Shown: positions 16,325 through 25,292, counted from the stretch's first letter. The stretch: 64,000 nt of DNA from Pseudomonas cerasi (GCF_900074915.1 NZ_LT222315.1:1-64000), one strand, 5' to 3'. The notes: generated by a model from the sequence alone, not told the origin. A program made the numbers and translations.

Positions 16325-18754
16325 CTACCTATTTGCACAGCCTCCGCTTGAGTTATCGAGTGGCTGTTGATCGGCATGTCGCCACTTCAAGTAGTCCTCG
16401 ACACGCCAGAAACCGGCAGCGGCAGCATTGCGTTCAAGCATCCACAACGTTTCGCCAGGCTCGACCATGCCGTGGTAATCCTTAGCTAACTTACGGCGTG
16501 GATCGTCGTCCTGTTCAGCTGCCAATTGCTCCTGATTGAACTGGTCGCTGCGTGCCTGCTCTTCGGCCAACTCCTCTTCAGTGAAGTAGTCATAGGGATC
16601 ATCACCAAAGTCAGGCTCTGCGAACTGGCATTCCCATTCGCTGCGTATCTCCTGTTCATCGCTTCCGGTGGCCAGCAGATGACCGAGGTAGTCCAGGGCA
16701 CCGGCTGGAATGTCTGCCAGCGGCATGTCCAGAATCCGGGCGACTTCGGGCTTCGCTTTCTCAGTAGCCTCATCAAGCGCCTTGCTGATGCGCTCATATT
16801 CAGCCTCATCGGCTTCCCGCTTAGCGCGCAACCGCTCGCTGTTCGCCACCTGGTCGGCCTTGGCCTGCTCGATGACCCTGCTCCAGTCAGGCGGCGGCGG
16901 GCAGACACCCTTGTCGATCAACCCGGCATTGATCATGCTGAGCAACGCCATGTCCTGCTCCGGCACCGGCGTGCTGACGATTGGGTCCGCGGAATCGTCC
17001 TCGATGGCGTCCGACAAGCCGCGTTTCATACGGCCAGTGCCCACTCGCCTCACCAGGTGAAGCTCTCCCCAGGCGTTGCCGGTCGCCCTCCGGCCTTCCA
17101 TTTCCAGGCTCGTGGTGTATTTCATCAACCACTTGTGCATGAACCGCTGACGCTCGGGTGCCATGCGCAGGGAAATGTCATGGAAGCGCTGATAGAACGC
17201 TTCGTCATGCCCGCACGCCATGCTGTCGCCCTGGTGCGCCACCTCGTGTTCGACCAGCCCGAAGATGTAGGCTGCCGTTTTCATGGGTTCGGACTTGAGC
17301 CGTTGCACGATGGGGCGGTTGATGGCCAGGTAGGTTTTACCATCCGTCCACGCTTCACTGGTGTTTGACTCGCCAAGCAACACATCCAGGCGGTCCTTGT
17401 TATGTCGAACGGTGCCATCATTCCAGCGTTCAGCCCCCACACACGCACCGGCGTAGTGTTGCAGGCACCAGCGCAACGCGATCCAGGCCCGGCGTGTTTC
17501 CTTGTCCAGCGCCTTTTTCTCATCGACAATCGATGTGCGCTCGACATAAGCCTTTTTGACCGTCGCAAACGCGGCGCACTGGGGCACCTTCAGCTCTCGG
17601 TACCAGTGACTGACGGCAGGTCTGGCATTGGCAATCACTCGTTCCAGCACATCTTCAAAATCTTCAACGCTATGGCAACCGAAGCGGTCGAGTGTTTGTG
17701 GATGCAGCACCTGGATAATGCGTTGCCCGGCAATGCCTTCGCCTTTGGGTATGTCACTGCCCTTTAAAACAACGGTGTAGGTGCCTTTGTGCTCACGAAA
17801 CGCCTTGTTAATAAAATCCATCAGGGTGATATGCCGTTTGCCTGGCAGCACCGTAATGACTTCTTCATGGCAGAATATTTTGGCCACATCAGCTGCACCG
17901 CTGAGCAAAGACAGTGCTGATCGCGCTCGACGTGCTTCTGTCTTGCGGCGTCCACCCAACTCCCCCGAGACCTTGTCGGCCAACGGGCCGAACACCTTGG
18001 CGATTGCTTTCCAGACCGGGCAGGTTTTGCGCAGTATCTCGCTACGGGAGACGTTGAGGGCAATCGCCTGCTTGGTCACGATCAGGCCTCCAGCCCCCCA
18101 GAGGTGCGAGGAATCGTGACGGACCAGCACACCTTGGTTGTAGATCGAAACTGCGCCTTCTTCCTTGGCCCGGTAATAGGCGTATTCGTCTTCAAAGTCC
18201 CACTTTTCCGTTGCAGGATCGCGGGTAATGAGACGGCCATTGAGTTCAACGCTGATGCGGGTGTAGCGCACCAGGTCACGAATCTCCTGGACGGCAGACA
18301 TCAACTCCAAATCGTTGAGCGGTTCGTACCAGGTGCCCTCGATGGAGCAACCCGGTGCGCCGTGTTCAAGATCGTCCAGCTCGTAGTTGTAGCCCATCGA
18401 GCGGGTATCAACGGTCATCTGCCAATCGTTGGAAGCCCAACGTGTCTTGGCATGCGCCATGATCTGACCCCGGCCCAGGCGAAACCGGCCATAGGTGGCA
18501 TCGCCTTCCTGGTGCGGTGTGCCAAAGCGTCCGAAGTAGCGCAGCACGTCATTGCGGCTGGCAAATCCGCGACCGTCATCAGCGCAGTGAAAGCCCTCTT
18601 TGGTCATGGTCAGGCGCAATGCGGTGGCATCGGCGTCTACAGAGTTCATCACCAGCTCGATGATGGCCTTGCCGATCGATCCGGCCTGACTATGGATGAT
18701 GTGTTGAATGATTTCGGGGTCCAGCTCGAAAGGTAGCAGCACGGTACACCTCAT
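16325..18754 (-). CDS. GHKL (MORC/Hsp90-like) ATPase with SprT-like HExxH motif
   Basis: This is an 809-residue protein. Residues 30-64 hold the GHKL ATP site: IIELVMNSVDADA (E33, N37) and ADDGRGF (D60, G61, G63). Around residues 85-105, YGRFRLGRGQIMAHA fits the lid glycines. Near residue 503 is HEVAH, followed nine residues later by GHDEAFYQRFHDI, an arrangement like SprT/Spartan zinc proteases. The C-terminal third is acidic and helical (DEAEYERISKALDEATEKAK). The ATG at 18754 was chosen over an in-frame TTG at 18778. It sits inside the transfer operon, between the two parts of the coupling protein. The family was not identified; ATP-gated proteolysis or DNA-linked remodelling are possibilities. 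Confidence 0.75.
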   Translation of the reverse strand: MRCTVLLPFELDPEIIQHIIHSQAGSIGKAIIELVMNSVDADATALRLTMTKEGFHCADDGRGFASRNDVLRYFGRFGTPHQEGDATYGRFRLGRGQIMAHAKTRWASNDWQMTVDTRSMGYNYELDDLEHGAPGCSIEGTWYEPLNDLELMSAVQEIRDLVRYTRISVELNGRLITRDPATEKWDFEDEYAYYRAKEEGAVSIYNQGVLVRHDSSHLWGAGGLIVTKQAIALNVSRSEILRKTCPVWKAIAKVFGPLADKVSGELGGRRKTEARRARSALSLLSGAADVAKIFCHEEVITVLPGKRHITLMDFINKAFREHKGTYTVVLKGSDIPKGEGIAGQRIIQVLHPQTLDRFGCHSVEDFEDVLERVIANARPAVSHWYRELKVPQCAAFATVKKAYVERTSIVDEKKALDKETRRAWIALRWCLQHYAGACVGAERWNDGTVRHNKDRLDVLLGESNTSEAWTDGKTYLAINRPIVQRLKSEPMKTAAYIFGLVEHEVAHQGDSMACGHDEAFYQRFHDISLRMAPERQRFMHKWLMKYTTSLEMEGRRATGNAWGELHLVRRVGTGRMKRGLSDAIEDDSADPIVSTPVPEQDMALLSMINAGLIDKGVCPPPPDWSRVIEQAKADQVANSERLRAKREADEAEYERISKALDEATEKAKPEVARILDMPLADIPAGALDYLGHLLATGSDEQEIRSEWECQFAEPDFGDDPYDYFTEEELAEEQARSDQFNQEQLAAEQDDDPRRKLAKDYHGMVEPGETLWMLERNAAAAGFWRVEDYLKWRHADQQPLDNSSGGCANR

Positions 18755-18768
18755 ATGGATAAAGCTAG

Positions 18769-18860
18769 GCACAGCCAAACGCCAGACAGCTGATAGCCGA
18801 CTGCGTAGCGGTGCACTGGGATGGTTTGAAAATGCGGGAGTATCAGGGGGTGATGCGGGT
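18769..18860 (-). repeat. Duplicated leader, copy 2
   Basis: This is the second copy of the leader at 16232-16322, here directly upstream of the GHKL ATPase gene on the minus strand. The conserved blocks lie in the same order, and the similarity continues to the CCTACTTGC at the stop codon of the gene before it. Together the copies bracket the ATPase gene in direct orientation. Confidence 0.7.
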
Positions 18861-18867
18861 GCAATGC

Positions 18868-19140
18868 CTACTTGCTGGTGTTACGGGTATTACCGGGTTG
18901 CTTTGCCAAACGGTAAACACGGACACGGGCATAGCCTGACTCACTATTGGCGAGCGTGGTCCAGCTCCCCTTGTGGCCGGTGTTCAGCCTCTCGATAAAC
19001 GGCGTGACCTCATCATCGGTTTTCGTACCCGCCAACACGATGGTTATGGTGAAGTTCGCCAACATGGCTTCTGCTGATGCCTTAGAGAGCGCCAGTACGT
19101 CTTTTGCGTCACTTTTTGCGAACACTTTTTCGGTGGTCAT
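18868..19140 (-). CDS. Small hypothetical protein
   Basis: This 90-residue product begins MTTEKVFAKSDAKDVLALSK. It contains an alpha/beta stretch (NFTITIVLAGTKTDDEV, then SGYARVRVYRLAKQ). GAGG precedes the ATG. Its last residues, NTSK, and the nucleotides around its stop resemble the end of the coupling-protein membrane gene just upstream (YKNTSKARK), a sign of small duplications in this segment. It was not recognised. Confidence 0.6.
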   Translation of the reverse strand: MTTEKVFAKSDAKDVLALSKASAEAMLANFTITIVLAGTKTDDEVTPFIERLNTGHKGSWTTLANSESGYARVRVYRLAKQPGNTRNTSK

Positions 19141-19186
19141 CGTAATGCCTCGTCTGTTGTCTGAATGCATGCAGTGAGCGTAAAGC

Positions 19187-19552
19187 CTACTTGCGGGCCT
19201 TACTGGTGTTCTTGTACTCGCCTTGGTACTCGAACTGGCGCAGCTCGCGGTCGTTGGCAAAGCGGGCATCACCGTGCAGCGAAGTCTTGGGCTTCAAGCG
19301 CACGAAAACGGCCATCAACGTAACGCCGACCGGCAGGAACGTCAGGGCTGCCGTCACACACCACGACCAGGGCACGTACAGCATCCGCCGGTCGTTCCAG
19401 GGCAGCTTGCGGGCCTCCCACAGCGTGTCCCAGGACAAGCCCGCGAAGTGCCCCTGGGTCAGTTGCAGAAACATCGCTCCCCCTGCGTACAGGCCTGCCA
19501 CGAAGAAAACCAGCATCAATGCGATGACCAGTAATGTCAGTCTCCACCACAT
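19187..19552 (-). CDS. virD4: Coupling protein membrane domain encoded separately (VirD4 N-terminus)
   Basis: This 121-residue product has two membrane segments (LTLLVIALMLVFFVAGLYAG and SWCVTAALTFLPVGVTLMAV). They are followed by LKPKTSLHGDARFANDREL, the segment that in VirD4/TraG joins the membrane anchor to the ATPase domain. It stops about 20 residues later, before any Walker motif. The matching ATPase domain lies 3.7 kb downstream at 13877-15529. Thus the coupling protein is split into two genes, with the GHKL ATPase and several small genes between them. Assembly of the two parts in trans is inferred. Confidence 0.8.
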   Translation of the reverse strand: MWWRLTLLVIALMLVFFVAGLYAGGAMFLQLTQGHFAGLSWDTLWEARKLPWNDRRMLYVPWSWCVTAALTFLPVGVTLMAVFVRLKPKTSLHGDARFANDRELRQFEYQGEYKNTSKARK

Positions 19553-19923
19553 AAACTTCTCCTGTCACCCTGCCGGACGTGCGTGTGCTCGGCCTCCTGA
19601 ACATGAGCACGTGCAGCCTCGAAGGCTGCAAACGTCCTCGGATAAGGCTGGATCGCTTCGATCATCTTGAACACTTGCCCCAATGCATCACGGTTGTGCC
19701 GCTCGCGTTCTACAAGGGCTTTCTCCAGGCCGTGTGCTGGATTGCGCGTAATGCTGTTGTGCAGCGTGACGTAATCCATCTGGATGGCTTCGGCCACTGC
19801 GTAGAACTGTGAGTAATTGAGCAGCAGAACGTATGGCTGCGTGGGTGGCTTGGGCCTTTCTGCTACGCGCTTATCGCTACCGCGTGTTGCAAACATCCGA
19901 GTAAAAATCCGTTTCAACCGCAT
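19537..19923 (-). CDS. Hypothetical protein after virB11
   Basis: This 128-residue basic protein begins MRLKRIFTRMF. It has a helical centre with YSQFYAVAEAIQMDYVTLHN and ALVERERHNRDALGQVFK. There is no signal or membrane segment. It follows virB11 closely and overlaps the next gene by 16 bp. It was not recognised; the place in the operon suggests a cytoplasmic accessory of the channel or coupling protein. Confidence 0.65.
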   Translation of the reverse strand: MRLKRIFTRMFATRGSDKRVAERPKPPTQPYVLLLNYSQFYAVAEAIQMDYVTLHNSITRNPAHGLEKALVERERHNRDALGQVFKMIEAIQPYPRTFAAFEAARAHVQEAEHTHVRQGDRRSLCGGD

Positions 19924-19936
19924 GACACACTCCTAT

Positions 19937-20989
19937 TTAGCGTCGTTGACGCTGGCCATTGAGCAAGGCCAGCTTGTGTTCGGGTTCGTAGTACACCTGG
20001 ACGATCTCGTGGTTTTCCATGTAGATCTCCACGTCGAACGTCATCCGTACTTTGCGCTCGATGTACTCGATGTCCAGGCCCCTGCCGATTTCGGACTGTT
20101 TGACCAGATCCGCGACCCTTGAAGCGCCTTCACCTTCATTGGCGTGTGCCGTGGTTACCCAGCCACCTTTACCTGTGTTGGAGACCTCCATCAGGTGCCA
20201 GACTTCATCGCCAGTCAGCTCGGCCAGAACCACATGGTCAGGCTTCATCCGCATGGCGCTGGCGATCAACTGTTTGGGGGTCACCACATGCCCATAGAGC
20301 AGGGTCACGTGATTGGGGTGCAAAGGCAGTTTCAGTTCATCAATCTCGGCAATCGTCAGCATCCGCCGGTGCGGTGGAAACCGGTCGAGCAGCGACAGAC
20401 CGTGCGTGGTTTTGCCAGAACCCGGCCCGCCAAAGATGGCGATGTTCTGACGGTGGGCAATGGCAATGTCGTAGAAACCTCGCCAGTCGCAATCGGCATG
20501 ACAGCGCTTCATCTCGTGCTGCCAGTCCTTCAACTCCAACACGCTCGAAGACACTGCCCGAGTGCGGTCATACCGACCCTCCCGGATGTAGTCGTCGAGC
20601 GTGAAGCGCTCCAGGGAAGGTTTGCGAAACGTCATCGACAAGGTGCCTTTCTCGCAGGCCGGGGCCATGACGATCTGGCCCCGCTCCCCACCCGGCAGCT
20701 CCACCGTGTGAATCGGTGAATGAGGAGCCAGCACGCGGTAGTTCAGCGCACAGAGCGCATTGGCCAGCCGCCAGCACAGGTTGTAGGTGAGCCAGGGCGC
20801 GTCCTCGCGCACCCAGCCGTCTGGACCGTCTACCCAGATTTCAAAGGGCCGGTTAATGGCCACGTCCTGGGTGCCGGGGCGATTCAGGCGCTCGGTGACG
20901 CCTGCCTGGTCGAGAAAGTCCAGGACCAGCGTGTCTTCGGTCAGCCCTTGTTCCTCTGGGTCTTGCGAGTGATCTGGTTCTTGCGTCAT
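19937..20989 (-). CDS. virB11: Type IV secretion ATPase VirB11
   Basis: This 350-residue hexameric traffic ATPase contains Walker A NIAIFGGPGSGKTT near residue 190, an Asp box (TIAEIDELKL), and Walker B-like MKPDHVVLAELTGDEVW. The histidine box WVTTAHANEGEGASRV is present. All motifs are intact. It would act at the cytoplasmic base of the channel with VirB4 and the coupling protein. Confidence 0.97.
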   Translation of the reverse strand: MTQEPDHSQDPEEQGLTEDTLVLDFLDQAGVTERLNRPGTQDVAINRPFEIWVDGPDGWVREDAPWLTYNLCWRLANALCALNYRVLAPHSPIHTVELPGGERGQIVMAPACEKGTLSMTFRKPSLERFTLDDYIREGRYDRTRAVSSSVLELKDWQHEMKRCHADCDWRGFYDIAIAHRQNIAIFGGPGSGKTTHGLSLLDRFPPHRRMLTIAEIDELKLPLHPNHVTLLYGHVVTPKQLIASAMRMKPDHVVLAELTGDEVWHLMEVSNTGKGGWVTTAHANEGEGASRVADLVKQSEIGRGLDIEYIERKVRMTFDVEIYMENHEIVQVYYEPEHKLALLNGQRQRR

Positions 20990-20998
20990 GAATACTCC

Positions 20999-22378
20999 TT
21001 AGCGGTTCTCGAAAACCGATGAAAAGTCGATGTCGCGGGCCACGATGACGGTGATGACCGTGCCTGGCAGCAGATGCGCGGTGTCCGGGATGTTGATGGT
21101 GCTGTCCAGCGCCTTGTTGGCCATGCTCTCCACGTTCTGCTCGCTGTTGTTCACCGTGTAGCCCCCGGACCCTGAGCTTTTCTGCGTCGTGTTGGACGCA
21201 GCCTGAAGCGCGTCCTGGATGAACGACAACATCACCGCACCGCCAAAGCGCTGCATGTAGTGACGATCGATCCAGGCTTCGGTCCCGCTGGCTCCCATGG
21301 GGCCTGCACCCAAGCTGTCAATCTTGGCCCGCACACCCGATTGGGTTTCGATTTCGGTCCAGGTGGTGAACACGCTGGTTTCGCCTGGCCCCACCTCAAC
21401 CGTCTGTTCGCCAGTGAGCTTGTCACCTGCCGCCGCAATCACCGTGGAGCCATCAGCGGAATACAGCGGATCGGTCAGACGACAATCCACCATCCCTGGG
21501 TGGGTACTGATGATTTCGGTGTACAGCGCGCAGCGCGTGTAGGTGTTGTGGCTGACCAGGTACTTGCGGTTCGGTGCCAGGTACGCCTTGGCCGGGGCAA
21601 AGGTGGTGCCGCCCAGGTCACTCAGACTGCTGCGTTTTCGGGTGGACGATTCACCACCCAGCCCGCCGCTCGATCCGCCTTGCACGTCAGCCAGCAATGA
21701 AGGCGGCAGGGAGGGCTGATCGTTGGTCGGCTGTTGCGGCTGAGTATCCGCAGCGCCGGTGCCCATCGCATCTTCCGAAGTGACGAACATTGCAGCCCCC
21801 AGTTTGCGTTGCCGGGGGGTCTCCACGACCGGTGTGTTCTGCCCGGGCGGTGGCGGCACACTGGCGGCATGTCCCTGATCGGTCGATCCGCGATTGGCGT
21901 CCCTTTTATCCTTTTCCTCCTTCGCCAATCGGTCTCTTTCAGCGCGGGCTCTCCTGTCCTCTTCGGCTTTGTCAGCGGCCAGCTTGGCTTCCCGAGCCTT
22001 CTTCATGCTGTCGTCACTGCCCAGATTCACATCCAAGGTCGCGTCCTTCTTGACGTGGGTTTCATCAACCTCTGAGCCGGTAGTTTTCATCTGGGAAATG
22101 GTGAAGTACCAGAGTCCGCCAATCACCAGCAGCCCTACAAACACCAGCCCGGCCAGGCCCAGGTAAAGCGACTTCTTGTTTTGGGCATCGCCTGTGCGTT
22201 TGGCCCGCACGTCAAAGGCCCCACGGGCCTGGGTGCTGGCGGGCTCCGAGGCCGGGGCGTGTTCCGTTGCCGCTCCTTGCTCCGTGGTCGCTGCTGGAGC
22301 CGCTGCGTGTTCGGGCGGCACGATGCTGTCCGGCCCTGGTGTGCTATCCGGAGTTTGGTCATTGTCATTGTTCTGCAT
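20999..22378 (-). CDS. virB10: Type IV secretion core protein VirB10
   Basis: This 459-residue protein has a proline/alanine-rich cytoplasmic N-terminus and one membrane segment (LYLGLAGLVFVGLLVIGGLW, near residue 75). A charged periplasmic linker (EDRRARAERDRLAKEEKDKR) follows, then the C-terminal TrbI/VirB10 barrel with APNRKYLVSHNTYTRCALYT and GPGETSVFTTWTEI. It spans both membranes and senses ATPase energy in known systems. Its start overlaps virB9 by 14 bp. Confidence 0.97.
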   Translation of the reverse strand: MQNNDNDQTPDSTPGPDSIVPPEHAAAPAATTEQGAATEHAPASEPASTQARGAFDVRAKRTGDAQNKKSLYLGLAGLVFVGLLVIGGLWYFTISQMKTTGSEVDETHVKKDATLDVNLGSDDSMKKAREAKLAADKAEEDRRARAERDRLAKEEKDKRDANRGSTDQGHAASVPPPPGQNTPVVETPRQRKLGAAMFVTSEDAMGTGAADTQPQQPTNDQPSLPPSLLADVQGGSSGGLGGESSTRKRSSLSDLGGTTFAPAKAYLAPNRKYLVSHNTYTRCALYTEIISTHPGMVDCRLTDPLYSADGSTVIAAAGDKLTGEQTVEVGPGETSVFTTWTEIETQSGVRAKIDSLGAGPMGASGTEAWIDRHYMQRFGGAVMLSFIQDALQAASNTTQKSSGSGGYTVNNSEQNVESMANKALDSTINIPDTAHLLPGTVITVIVARDIDFSSVFENR

Positions 22379-23174
22379 GCTTGAGCTCCCGAATCTCGCC
22401 GGTGGTGGTCCCGTTGAAGTTGTACCCCGTGTTCACCTGAGCGGTAGGCCGGGCCTCTACAACCAGGCTGTTCAAGCGGAACCGAAACAAGCGGCTCACC
22501 CCATGCACCACGACCACGTTCTGTTCGTTGTGCGCGTCGGCCAGGGTTTCGGTGCCATCGGGCAATACCTGGTACAGCACCGGGCGAGGCCCGTTGCCGG
22601 TGAAGCGGAAGCAGGTCAGCATGCCGTTGTCCCAGCCCTCATACGGCGCTATGGACCGGCTCTCTGCACTGGAGCGCTTCTGATAGGGGCCGTTTTGCAC
22701 CGGGCCGTCGCAGGGGTTGCCAGGGTCACGGCGTACCGCGCCGGATTTTTTCGGCGGCTCGGGGTAGGTGAAGCGCAGCGCGTAGGTCATGTCCGCAGCC
22801 CGAGTCACCAGTTTCAGTTCCAGCAGGTAGGTGTGCCGGTTGGTGTTGATCACCAGATTAGTATTGGGCTCCTGGTCGGTAGTGGGCTTGATGGCCACCA
22901 GGTTACCGGCCTTGTTCGGACCGATGGACCAGGCCTTGGGATCACCTGACACCATCAGGCCTGATGCCTCGTTGATGGTCTCGTTGGCCGGAAGCTGTAC
23001 CAGCGAGGTACGACCCACCGAGGCCTGGATGCGGTACACGTTGTCCGGGCTGTAAACAGCGGTCTGCACGCGCCGGTCGAGTGATGAGCCGGTGCCCAGG
23101 CTCTCGGCAAGAGCCGGGACGACACACGTTAAGGCCAACAGCGCCGCGAGGCCTGAGACGGCTTTATTTCCCAT
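22365..23174 (-). CDS. virB9: Type IV secretion core protein VirB9
   Basis: This 269-residue secreted protein has signal peptide SGLAALLALTCVVPALA. The N-terminal beta domain includes DRRVQTAVYSPDNVYRI, and the C-terminal domain ends with YNFNGTTTGEIRELKHAEQ. It forms the outer-membrane core with VirB7 and VirB10. The overlap with virB8 (11 bp) and virB10 marks a tightly packed operon. Confidence 0.95.
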   Translation of the reverse strand: MGNKAVSGLAALLALTCVVPALAESLGTGSSLDRRVQTAVYSPDNVYRIQASVGRTSLVQLPANETINEASGLMVSGDPKAWSIGPNKAGNLVAIKPTTDQEPNTNLVINTNRHTYLLELKLVTRAADMTYALRFTYPEPPKKSGAVRRDPGNPCDGPVQNGPYQKRSSAESRSIAPYEGWDNGMLTCFRFTGNGPRPVLYQVLPDGTETLADAHNEQNVVVVHGVSRLFRFRLNSLVVEARPTAQVNTGYNFNGTTTGEIRELKHAEQ

Positions 23175-23952
23175 TGGACACCCCCACTTCCTGGGTCATC
23201 GTGTAGGCCTTGACCCCAAAACCTCGGGGGTTTAGCCACTGATCACCGGCTTTTTTGGCAGGATTTTTGTAGTCGTAGGTCACCGTCGCCACCCAGGTCA
23301 CCGGGGCCAGCTGAGGATCGGGCGTGCCGTTGCGGTCCAGCACGGTTTTGGTGATCCGCACCTGGGCGGTGCCTTCCCGGTCTTTGCGTTCCAGGAAGTT
23401 GATATTGTTGATATCCGTGCGGATTTGCCGGTTGGTCCCCAGCACTTCCAGATAGCCCTTGGAGGACAATTGGAAGTTGCGGTACTCGGTAAACGTCTCG
23501 CCGTAGGACATCAGCTCCACCATGCCGAACTCTGCGTCGTGGCTTGAGAAGTTGTAGCTCTCGCGAAACCGTACATAGGCCGAGAGCCAGAACTCGTCAT
23601 CGATCTGCTCCGGTGGCTTGCCCTTGTCGTCGGCCCACACCACGTCCGTGTAGCCGGAGTTGTTGTCTACCCGTACCAGGCCAAGTTGCACGGTCTTGAG
23701 CGGGGTCAGGCCCATCACGGCGGCGATGGACATAAAGGTCAGCACACCGAAGAAGCCCGCCAGGCGACGGGCGTTTTTGGTCTTGGCCTTCTCGTCGGCG
23801 GCGATGTTCTTCTCGAAATACCGCGCTGCATGGATGAATGCCTGTTCGGCCAGGCTGATTTCTTGTGCGGTGGCCGCGTCGATGCTGGTACGGGCGGCCA
23901 GTTGCCGCTCCTGCTCGATCACGTCCTGTTTGGATTTTCGTAGCTTTCTCAT
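23164..23952 (-). CDS. virB8: Type IV secretion inner-membrane protein VirB8
   Basis: This 262-residue protein has a cytoplasmic N-terminal helix (QEISLAEQAFIHAARYFEKN) and one membrane segment (LAGFFGVLTFMSIAAVMGLT). The periplasmic NTF2-like domain contains FWLSAYVRFRESYNF and VTWVATVTYDYKNP. The pattern is standard for VirB8 assembly factors. Confidence 0.95.
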   Translation of the reverse strand: MRKLRKSKQDVIEQERQLAARTSIDAATAQEISLAEQAFIHAARYFEKNIAADEKAKTKNARRLAGFFGVLTFMSIAAVMGLTPLKTVQLGLVRVDNNSGYTDVVWADDKGKPPEQIDDEFWLSAYVRFRESYNFSSHDAEFGMVELMSYGETFTEYRNFQLSSKGYLEVLGTNRQIRTDINNINFLERKDREGTAQVRITKTVLDRNGTPDPQLAPVTWVATVTYDYKNPAKKAGDQWLNPRGFGVKAYTMTQEVGVSNGK

Positions 23953-23989
23953 AAGTCACCTAAACCTGGACATACACGTGCTTCGCGGA

Positions 23990-24292
23990 TCAGTTCGCGG
24001 AGCATTTGGAGTCGTTGGGCGGGGCCTCGGCGGGCTTTGCCGGGGAGGCGGTTACCGGTCGCTTTTGCTGGGTAGTCTTGAGCGGCTGGGCCTGGGGCGC
24101 GGGGCTTGCCGCTGGCTGTACCTGGCCAGGCAAGGGTGCGGGCGTTGTCACAGGGGCAGCCCGAGGCGCAGGGGCATGGGTAAAGGGCATGTCTTCCCAC
24201 TGCCCTTCTGGTTCGGACAGTTTGGGTGCAGAGCCACACCCTGACAGCAGGGCAGCCGAAAGCAGCCCGCTCAAAGCAAGTTTGACATTCAT
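23990..24292 (-). CDS. virB7: Type IV secretion lipoprotein VirB7
   Basis: This 100-residue lipoprotein starts MNVKLALSGLLSAALLSGCG, with a clear lipobox. A proline/alanine-rich mature part follows. It lies between virB6 and virB8, the usual place of virB7, and would stabilise VirB9 in the outer membrane. A longer upstream frame has no suitable ribosome-binding site and is rejected. A cysteine near the C-terminus (KCSAN) could pair with VirB9. Confidence 0.8.
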   Translation of the reverse strand: MNVKLALSGLLSAALLSGCGSAPKLSEPEGQWEDMPFTHAPAPRAAPVTTPAPLPGQVQPAASPAPQAQPLKTTQQKRPVTASPAKPAEAPPNDSKCSAN

Positions 24293-24359
24293 AGTGGAGT
24301 ACCTGAGAGAAGCGAGGGTGTTGCGAGTAGGGAGAGGGCGTAGCCGGTGAAGCGGTGTG

Positions 24360-25292
24360 CTATTTGATGTTGTTGCGTCCCCTCCGCAGTTTGGAAATGC
24401 CGGCAGCGGCACCGCTGGTCATGCTTTTGGCTGCTCCAAATCCTGAAATTTTGCTGATCATTCCGCCTCCGGAGGGGCCACCGCCCATGATGGAGGCTGC
24501 TTGCTGAGGCAGTTCGATCACAAGCGCTGTGAACGTGCAGAAGACAATCAGGATGGTGAGATTCCCCTCCAGGGTGGTCGTCAACGTTCCGTCTTTAATC
24601 ATCACGGTGTTGATAAAGCCGATTTCGATTGCCAGCACAACCGATATCAACACCTGAGCCAACATAAAGCCTGCGATGGCTGAAACCCACCCCCAGAAAT
24701 ACTGCCGGGTCTGGTCAAACAGCAAAAAGGCGATGAACAGAGGCCCTACGGCCACAACAGCCGTTGTCGAGACTTTCAGTACAAACAGCGTGGCGACGGC
24801 GGCCAGCAAGAACGGGATACCGCCCAGCACGTAAAACACCACCCCCTGAATGCCCAACCAGATTTTAGCAAAACTGGTTGTTACGATATTGAATTCCATA
24901 GCCCCTATCAGGGCGCTCAGGTTCGACGCATAAGTAACAATCAAACTGTCGATCTGGTTGGTTTGCGTGCCCTCCTGGCCGGACAAAATCCCCCCCATCC
25001 AGTTGGGCAAGCCAGTGATAAAGGGCACAATCGTTTGTACGTACCATTGCACACTGAACGCACACGCGGTGATGGCAGCCATTTTCATAATTTCTTTGGC
25101 CACATCCTCGAAGGCAACGTTCATCCCCCGGTACAGCCATTGCATGTTTCGCAGCGTGAAGTGGATCAACCACATCGTCCCGAAGAGCGCTCCAAGCCCC
25201 AGCATCACCTTGGCCATCCCGGTGACCAAGGCGCTTTGCAGAGCAGCATCAACGAAATTGAACAACGTCTGGGCTATCTTTGTTACGTCCAT
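24360..25292 (-). CDS. virB6: Type IV secretion membrane protein VirB6
   Basis: This 310-residue polytopic protein has about six to seven membrane segments, including MLGLGALFGTMWLIHFTL, IPFLLAAVATLFVLKV and GWVSAIAGFMLAQVLISVVL. FIAFLLFDQTRQYFWGW is typical of TrbL/VirB6. The tail is basic and glycine-rich. It forms the inner-membrane part of the substrate path. Confidence 0.93.
   Translation of the reverse strand: MDVTKIAQTLFNFVDAALQSALVTGMAKVMLGLGALFGTMWLIHFTLRNMQWLYRGMNVAFEDVAKEIMKMAAITACAFSVQWYVQTIVPFITGLPNWMGGILSGQEGTQTNQIDSLIVTYASNLSALIGAMEFNIVTTSFAKIWLGIQGVVFYVLGGIPFLLAAVATLFVLKVSTTAVVAVGPLFIAFLLFDQTRQYFWGWVSAIAGFMLAQVLISVVLAIEIGFINTVMIKDGTLTTTLEGNLTILIVFCTFTALVIELPQQAASIMGGGPSGGGMISKISGFGAAKSMTSGAAAGISKLRRGRNNIK

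Noticed and set aside
18755..18778. Longer GHKL protein starting at TTG
   Set aside because: The TTG lies in the duplicated leader and has no ribosome-binding site; the ATG at 18754 starts the conserved domain.
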